Below, piece after piece: positions 59,742 through 64,000 of a stretch of DNA of 64,000 bases. The stretch spans positions 496,001-560,000 of the forward strand of contig NZ_BRVO01000002.1 in the NCBI RefSeq assembly GCF_027924185.1, in the 5' to 3' direction. Each line of letters opens with the position of its first letter. Positions within the stretch are counted from its first letter, which is position 1. Position numbers and translations under genes: made by a program. This DNA comes from Neptunitalea lumnitzerae. Lineage in GTDB: Bacteria > Bacteroidota > Bacteroidia > Flavobacteriales > Flavobacteriaceae. Under the pieces are notes generated by a model. The model did not search any database. It saw only the letters and a program-made list of their open reading frames with translations, and was not told the origin of the DNA.

Positions 59742-60773
59742 TTATTCTGAAGGAATATTTAATATAGTTTTGTTTGATACTGGAGTGCCTAAAATAGGTG
59801 TGCCATCTTTATCCCATTCAATTTTTTGCATTCTTGGTGAGCGCTTCGTTCCACAACCTTCTCCTGCATTATCGTTAGCATGAAATAGAATCCAATCTTC
59901 TGTTCCATCAGGGGATTTGAAAAATGAATTATGTCCAGGAGCATATACACCGTTTGCTTCATTTTTAGTAAAAATGGGTTGTTGATGCTTCATCCAATTT
60001 TGCGGATTCATAGGGTTACCTCCTTCAAGTTCTAAAAGTCCTAAATTGTAAAAATCAGTCCAACAGCCATTCGCAGAAAATACAATAAATAACTTATCGT
60101 TATGCTCTAAAAACTGAGGTCCCTCATTTACATTTACATGTGGAGGATTTATATCGTCATCCAAATCTCCTTGCTTTTCCCAGGTGTAAGTTGGTTGAGA
60201 AATCAAAACTCTTGCTCCTTCCAAAGTCCATGGGTTTTTCATTTTAGCAATATAGATGTTCTGTTGTCCGTTTGTATTTCCTTCCCATCCAGACCAAACC
60301 ATATATAATTGATCATGAAATGTGTAAACATTAGCATCTATTGCCCAACGATCTGGGTGCGTATCTATTTTACCTTTTAGCCTCCAAGAGCCTTTAAACG
60401 GATCTTTAGAAGCATTTTCTAAAACATACATTCTATGATTATTATTATTACCATTATCTGCAGCAAAGTATACATACCATTTATTATTAATAAAATGGAA
60501 TTCAGGAGCCCATATTTCCTTTGAATACATGGTACCTGTAGGTGGTGTCCAGATGAGTTTGCTCTCAGCATCTTTTAGGTTCGCTAAATTTTTAGTTTTC
60601 CAAAGCATTAGCTTATTACCTAAGGTATGTGTATAATAATAATACCCATTATGATAGGTACTGAACGGATCTGCACCACTTGGTAAAATAGGATTTTGAA
60701 ATGTATTAGATTGTGAAATAGCTACTATAAAATTGAAAAGTGCTATTAAAGTGAATCCTAGATTTTTTTTCAT
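59742..60773 (-). CDS. Glycoside hydrolase family 43 enzyme (arabinofuranosidase/arabinanase-like)
   Basis: A 343-residue exported beta-propeller enzyme with a signal peptide (to AISQ, about residue 20). GH43 residues are in SGADPF (aspartate near residue 34), AIDANVYT near 146 and NEGPQFL near 221. The layout (APEFHFINNKWYVYF, WSGWEGNTNGQQNIYIA) is that of exo-acting alpha-L-arabinofuranosidases or arabinanases of this family. It is only distantly related to the two other GH43 proteins here. It is 29 nt downstream of the GH43 lipoprotein gene. Confidence 0.88.
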   Translation of the reverse strand: MKKNLGFTLIALFNFIVAISQSNTFQNPILPSGADPFSTYHNGYYYYTHTLGNKLMLWKTKNLANLKDAESKLIWTPPTGTMYSKEIWAPEFHFINNKWYVYFAADNGNNNNHRMYVLENASKDPFKGSWRLKGKIDTHPDRWAIDANVYTFHDQLYMVWSGWEGNTNGQQNIYIAKMKNPWTLEGARVLISQPTYTWEKQGDLDDDINPPHVNVNEGPQFLEHNDKLFIVFSANGCWTDFYNLGLLELEGGNPMNPQNWMKHQQPIFTKNEANGVYAPGHNSFFKSPDGTEDWILFHANDNAGEGCGTKRSPRMQKIEWDKDGTPILGTPVSNKTILNIPSE

Positions 60774-60802
60774 ATTTTATAACTGGTTTTAATGATATAT
60801 TC

Positions 60803-61819
60803 TTATTGCATTTGTTCAAAAAATCGAAAGGAATCTGGATCTGCGATGAGCTCATTATTATCCCAGTCTAAAGTTATTATTCCACTTTTTCTTGGTTCTA
60901 CTGATGTAACGGAATAATGACCATGCAATACATATTGCATGTTATTATTTTCATCAATAAATAAATCTCCGTGTCCGGTTCCATAGGCACCTACATCATC
61001 TCCATGAATAATAGGATTATTTGTATTTTTTGTCCATGGTCCCATTGGTGAACTTGCAGTAGCGTACCCCACAGCATAATCCTGATTTCTATAATCGTTA
61101 GCAGAATAGGTTAGGTAATATAAGTTGTTATGCTTAAATACTGTTGGTCCTTCTACAACTTTCCAATTTACATTCTGCGTGTTTTCCCAGTATTCTTGAG
61201 AAGTAATAATTTCAGTTAATGTACTTGGCTTTATGCTTAACATATCATCATTCATTTCAGCAACGTAAATTTTATTTCCATTATCTAATCTTACATGATA
61301 GAGGTATTTTTTACCATCATCATCAATAAAAATATAAGGGTCTATCTGATTAACATTAGTATCTATAGCATCACCTGAATTTATGAAAGGCCCTAAAGGA
61401 CTATCACTTGTGGCAATGGCAATTTTTTCATTAGCCGTGTAGGCCATATAAAAGCTATTATTGTATTCGAAAATTTGAGGAGCCCAGAACCCAGTATTCC
61501 CAAAAGCATTATTCTCGTGAAGCGCAAAACCATTTTGTGTATTTCCTTCAGGGCCATCCCAATCTACTAAATTAGTAGAAGTATATACTAAAAAGCCATT
61601 TCCTAAGCCAACCAAATCTCCTTGAGAAGTACCATATAAATAATAGGTATTATTATGGTAAAAAATAGTTGGATCTGCTAAAAAAATAGGTGTAGCAACA
61701 GGAGTTGGAGTTGGTGTAGGTGTTGGAGTAACCCCAGAATCATTGCTTTCATCATTTGAACATGATGAGGCAAGAAATAATGTACTTAAAAGTAAGATGC
61801 TTATTTTTTGTAAATTCAT
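60803..61819 (-). CDS. Glycoside hydrolase family 43 lipoprotein, copy 2
   Basis: A 338-residue GH43 enzyme. The N-terminus ends in LFLASSC, a lipobox with the cysteine near residue 20, followed by a Ser/Asp-rich and a threonine-proline repeat linker, so it is surface-anchored or periplasmic. GH43 residues are in FLADPTIF near 49, QIDPYIF near 158 and VEGPTVF near 221. It is paralogous to copy 1 at 56563-57498, which lacks the linker and lipobox. The pair may act on the same bond in different compartments. Confidence 0.9.
   Translation of the reverse strand: MNLQKISILLLSTLFLASSCSNDESNDSGVTPTPTPTPTPVATPIFLADPTIFYHNNTYYLYGTSQGDLVGLGNGFLVYTSTNLVDWDGPEGNTQNGFALHENNAFGNTGFWAPQIFEYNNSFYMAYTANEKIAIATSDSPLGPFINSGDAIDTNVNQIDPYIFIDDDGKKYLYHVRLDNGNKIYVAEMNDDMLSIKPSTLTEIITSQEYWENTQNVNWKVVEGPTVFKHNNLYYLTYSANDYRNQDYAVGYATASSPMGPWTKNTNNPIIHGDDVGAYGTGHGDLFIDENNNMQYVLHGHYSVTSVEPRKSGIITLDWDNNELIADPDSFRFFEQMQ
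61685..61726. repeat. Threonine-proline linker repeat
   Basis: A low-complexity run of GTTGGA/GTAGGT-like units encodes the alternating Thr-Pro linker of the GH43 lipoprotein. It is a coding repeat, not a CRISPR or structural repeat. Confidence 0.7.
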
Positions 61820-61830
61820 AAAAATTAAAA

Positions 61831-62865
61831 TTAATTAGCTTTATTAATACCAAAGTGCCTAACCAATTGGTCATATTCTTTTTTAGAAATTGTAATCATA
61901 CAACCATGTCTAACAGCTTCAGGTAGGTTGTATTTATCCCAATCACTGTAAAACGTATAACCCGAAGCTTGAAACCAAGGACCATTTAAATTATCCGCTA
62001 CTGATAAGCCGTAAGATACTCCAGGATATTGCTCATAATATAAGTACCAAATTTTTCCATTTGGTGATGGAATTAGTGTTGGAGCTTCTCTAAAATTTGG
62101 ACTAATAGGATCACTTGGTAATGAATAAGGACCAAATAATGATTTCGATCTGGCAATACGTATTGTTTTTCCTGTTGGCCAATATAATGTAGGGTAGGTT
62201 TCATCTTTTAAAATAGCATAATAACTATCTCCAACCTTTCTAATGAAAACATCAATGGTACCTAAATCCCAATCAAATAACAATTTAGGATACTCTTCAA
62301 AAGTTTTTAAATCTTTAGATATAACATACAGTGTACGCTGACTGGCCCAGTAACGTTCCCCATCTCCGGGAATACCTTCCTTATGCGGTGTATGCCAGGT
62401 TATCATGAATTTTGATGAGACTTCATCAAAGTATAATTTAGGAGCTCCAATACGTTGTAATGGATTCGGATAATTTTCTACCTTTTGTAGATTTGGAGTA
62501 TAAGTGCTGAATTTCTTCCAGTTGATTAAATCAGATGATTTCCAAATAGTTATATCAGGATCAGAATCACTATTATTTCCAGTCATGTAATAACTCCCAT
62601 CTGGACCCTTAACTATATCAGGATGTCCATGATAATCATCAAATACGCGTTTAGTATTATTTAGGCTATACCAATGTAAACCGTCTGTACTAACCGAATA
62701 GTATAATTTTCCATAATCTTCATGCGTCATATGAGCAAAAAGATAGGCTTGATTAACAGGGTGTTCTCCCTCAACAACCTGCCCTGGAAGATCAGGTTGT
62801 TGAGAAAAACACCCTATACTAATCAAAAAACAAAAAATGAAATTAACAACTCTTGTATGAAACAT
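61831..62865 (-). CDS. GH43-like beta-propeller glycoside hydrolase
   Basis: A 344-residue exported protein with a signal peptide (to about residue 22, cysteine-containing, either lipobox-like ISIGC or signal peptidase I). It has repeated DGLHWYS/DLINWKK blades typical of GH43 and related families (GH117-like layouts also fit). Candidate acidic residues are in YHGHPDIV, LGTIDVFI and REAPTLI, but the assignments are less certain than for the other GH43 proteins. It is 4 nt downstream of the GH5-like gene at the right edge and 11 nt upstream of the GH43 lipoprotein gene. Confidence 0.7.
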   Translation of the reverse strand: MFHTRVVNFIFCFLISIGCFSQQPDLPGQVVEGEHPVNQAYLFAHMTHEDYGKLYYSVSTDGLHWYSLNNTKRVFDDYHGHPDIVKGPDGSYYMTGNNSDSDPDITIWKSSDLINWKKFSTYTPNLQKVENYPNPLQRIGAPKLYFDEVSSKFMITWHTPHKEGIPGDGERYWASQRTLYVISKDLKTFEEYPKLLFDWDLGTIDVFIRKVGDSYYAILKDETYPTLYWPTGKTIRIARSKSLFGPYSLPSDPISPNFREAPTLIPSPNGKIWYLYYEQYPGVSYGLSVADNLNGPWFQASGYTFYSDWDKYNLPEAVRHGCMITISKKEYDQLVRHFGINKAN

Positions 62866-62869
62866 TTGT

Positions 62870-64000
62870 TTATTTTTTATTTACTTCTGATGTAATCTTT
62901 TTTATGAAGGTAGTTTCCTCAGTTTTATAAGGTGAACCATCAGTATTAAAAACTTCATGAAACCACACTTCAGGTTCAGAAGTATATGTTTTTGTCCAAC
63001 TATCCCACGGGTATTTGGTTTGAGTTTTACCATCTACCAATCCCCAATTAAACATAGCTACGTTGTATTTTTTTGCAATAGGAAGAAATCCTTGAAATGT
63101 ACTTCCATTGGGTCTTGCCATGTATTCTGTACATAAAAGAGGTTTGTTGTAGCGTTGTAATTGCTTAATTTTTGCTTCAAAAATTTCTGGTATTTCGTAA
63201 TTATGAAATGAGATAACATCTGATTGAGAAACTTGTAGTTGATGCATTTTCTCCATTTGATCATGTTGTTTCCAATCTCCTATCCAAATACCAGAGGTTA
63301 GAGGCTGACTTGGATTTTCAGCTCTAGCCCATTGAAAAACTTGTCTTAATAGATTATAAACAAGTTCTTTTTTATTTGGTATTTCAACAGCTTCATAAGA
63401 GGGTCCTGTCATGTTATCGGGTTCATTCCATACATCCCAACCTAAAATTCTCTTATCATTGCTAAAATGCCCTACGGTTGCTTGTACATATTTTTTTAAC
63501 CTGTTATATTGAAGCGAATCTTGTAATACTTTTTGTCCTGGACTTTGAACCCATCCTGAATTATGTACATGAGGAGTAGGCATTTTTTGTTCACCTAATT
63601 CAGGAAATGGACTCCAGCAAGAATCGAAAAGCACAAACAAGGTTTTTATATGATGCTTCTCTGCAATTGCCAAGTAAGCATCCATTCTTTTAAGAAAGCC
63701 TTCTGGATCTTGTTTGTATAATAAATCATGTAAATATACGCGCATGGCATTCATCCCTATGTCTTCTGCCCATCCAAGTTCTTCATCAATAGTAACAGGA
63801 TCAAAAGAATCTGCTTGCCACATTTCTAGTTGATTAATAGCGGTACTTGGGTTAAAGTTAGCACCTACATACCATTGCTGCTCTGAATACCATTGATTTG
63901 CTTGCTCAGTAGTCCAAACTTTTCTTTCTTCTTTCTTGTTTGACACTTCATTTGATATTTTTTCTTTACAAGAAATAAATGCTATAGTCATTAAAATAGT
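62870..64000 (-). CDS. GH5-like glycoside hydrolase, copy 2 (start beyond window)
   Basis: An exported clan GH-A TIM-barrel enzyme of at least 376 residues. The reading frame is open to the right edge; an ATG lies at 63991, but the residues before it also read as a lipoprotein signal ending in FISC, so the true start is probably outside. Acid/base glutamate is in DVWNEPDN and the nucleophile glutamate in CTEYMAR, as in copy 1 at 58674-59723. The two copies share motifs such as WYVGANFNPSTAINQLEMWQ, seen as an A-N-F-x-P-S core. It is the first visible gene of the operon. Confidence 0.8.
   Translation of the reverse strand, partial: TILMTIAFISCKEKISNEVSNKKEERKVWTTEQANQWYSEQQWYVGANFNPSTAINQLEMWQADSFDPVTIDEELGWAEDIGMNAMRVYLHDLLYKQDPEGFLKRMDAYLAIAEKHHIKTLFVLFDSCWSPFPELGEQKMPTPHVHNSGWVQSPGQKVLQDSLQYNRLKKYVQATVGHFSNDKRILGWDVWNEPDNMTGPSYEAVEIPNKKELVYNLLRQVFQWARAENPSQPLTSGIWIGDWKQHDQMEKMHQLQVSQSDVISFHNYEIPEIFEAKIKQLQRYNKPLLCTEYMARPNGSTFQGFLPIAKKYNVAMFNWGLVDGKTQTKYPWDSWTKTYTSEPEVWFHEVFNTDGSPYKTEETTFIKKITSEVNKK

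Noticed and set aside
61685-61726. Short tandem repeat as a possible CRISPR or regulatory repeat
   Set aside because: It is in frame within the GH43 lipoprotein gene and encodes a Thr-Pro linker; there are no unique spacers.

Overview
The window is a stretch of AT-rich chromosome from a member of the Bacteroidota, most likely the family Flavobacteriaceae. Supporting signs are the fused LpxC-FabZ, the fused ResB-CcsA cytochrome c assembly protein, the MK/UbiA-KdsC-Maf operon, DUF1835 and WbuC-type genes, and promoters of the TAnnTTTG type with a TTG or TTA box about 19 bp upstream. Shine-Dalgarno sites are largely absent. The genus cannot be fixed from the sequence. No rRNA, tRNA, CRISPR array, intact transposon or prophage was seen.

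Positions 1-34,000 are mostly housekeeping. From the left they hold the start of a glutathione peroxidase-like gene (cut by the edge), ccsBA, a truncated haemoglobin, and an operon of a DUF2520 protein, KdsC, a UbiA prenyltransferase and Maf. Next comes an operon of a secreted PIG-L deacetylase, a 33-residue membrane peptide, a sodium:solute symporter and a Gfo/Idh/MocA oxidoreductase. A porin and a Tat-type exported aminotransferase follow. On the minus strand lie fabG, a VWA membrane protein and a prohibitin-like gene, an M16 lipoprotein peptidase, sucD, and the lipid A cluster (lpxD, lpxC-fabZ, lpxA, efp and a second lpxD-like gene). Plus-strand genes for a WbuC cupin, SUI1, DUF1835, a nucleoside phosphorylase and polyphosphate kinase follow. 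DUF4870, MscS and Dps lie on the minus strand, then mnmE on the plus strand.

Positions 36,000-64,000 are accessory and aimed at glycans and envelope transport. A GH3 glucosidase and a CrtC/AttH-like lipocalin gene diverge from a Nudix-fold (NrtR/AraR-type) regulator. A 13-bp perfect inverted repeat sits in the shared promoter. A second Nudix regulator lies tail to tail with the first and is divergent from a TonB-dependent receptor with no SusD partner. A class III nucleotide cyclase is broken by one in-frame stop. A LytS/LytTR two-component system precedes a TolC-MFP-RND efflux operon that also carries an outer-membrane beta-barrel protein. A near-identical 23-nt element lies at the same distance upstream of the -7 box in both the kinase and the efflux promoters.

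The right end is one minus-strand operon of eight glycan-degrading genes: two GH5-like enzymes, three GH43 enzymes plus one GH43-like, an aldose 1-epimerase and a GH28 enzyme. This suggests degradation of arabinan, xylan or pectic side chains. No SusC/SusD pair is present in the window; it could lie beyond the right edge, where the first gene of the operon is cut.

The strongest candidates for undescribed biology are the paired 23-nt elements of the two-component/efflux region, the operator-like palindromes around several -7 boxes, three genes whose -7 box lies exactly 4 nt before the ATG (probable leaderless mRNAs), and the coupled 33-residue membrane peptide.
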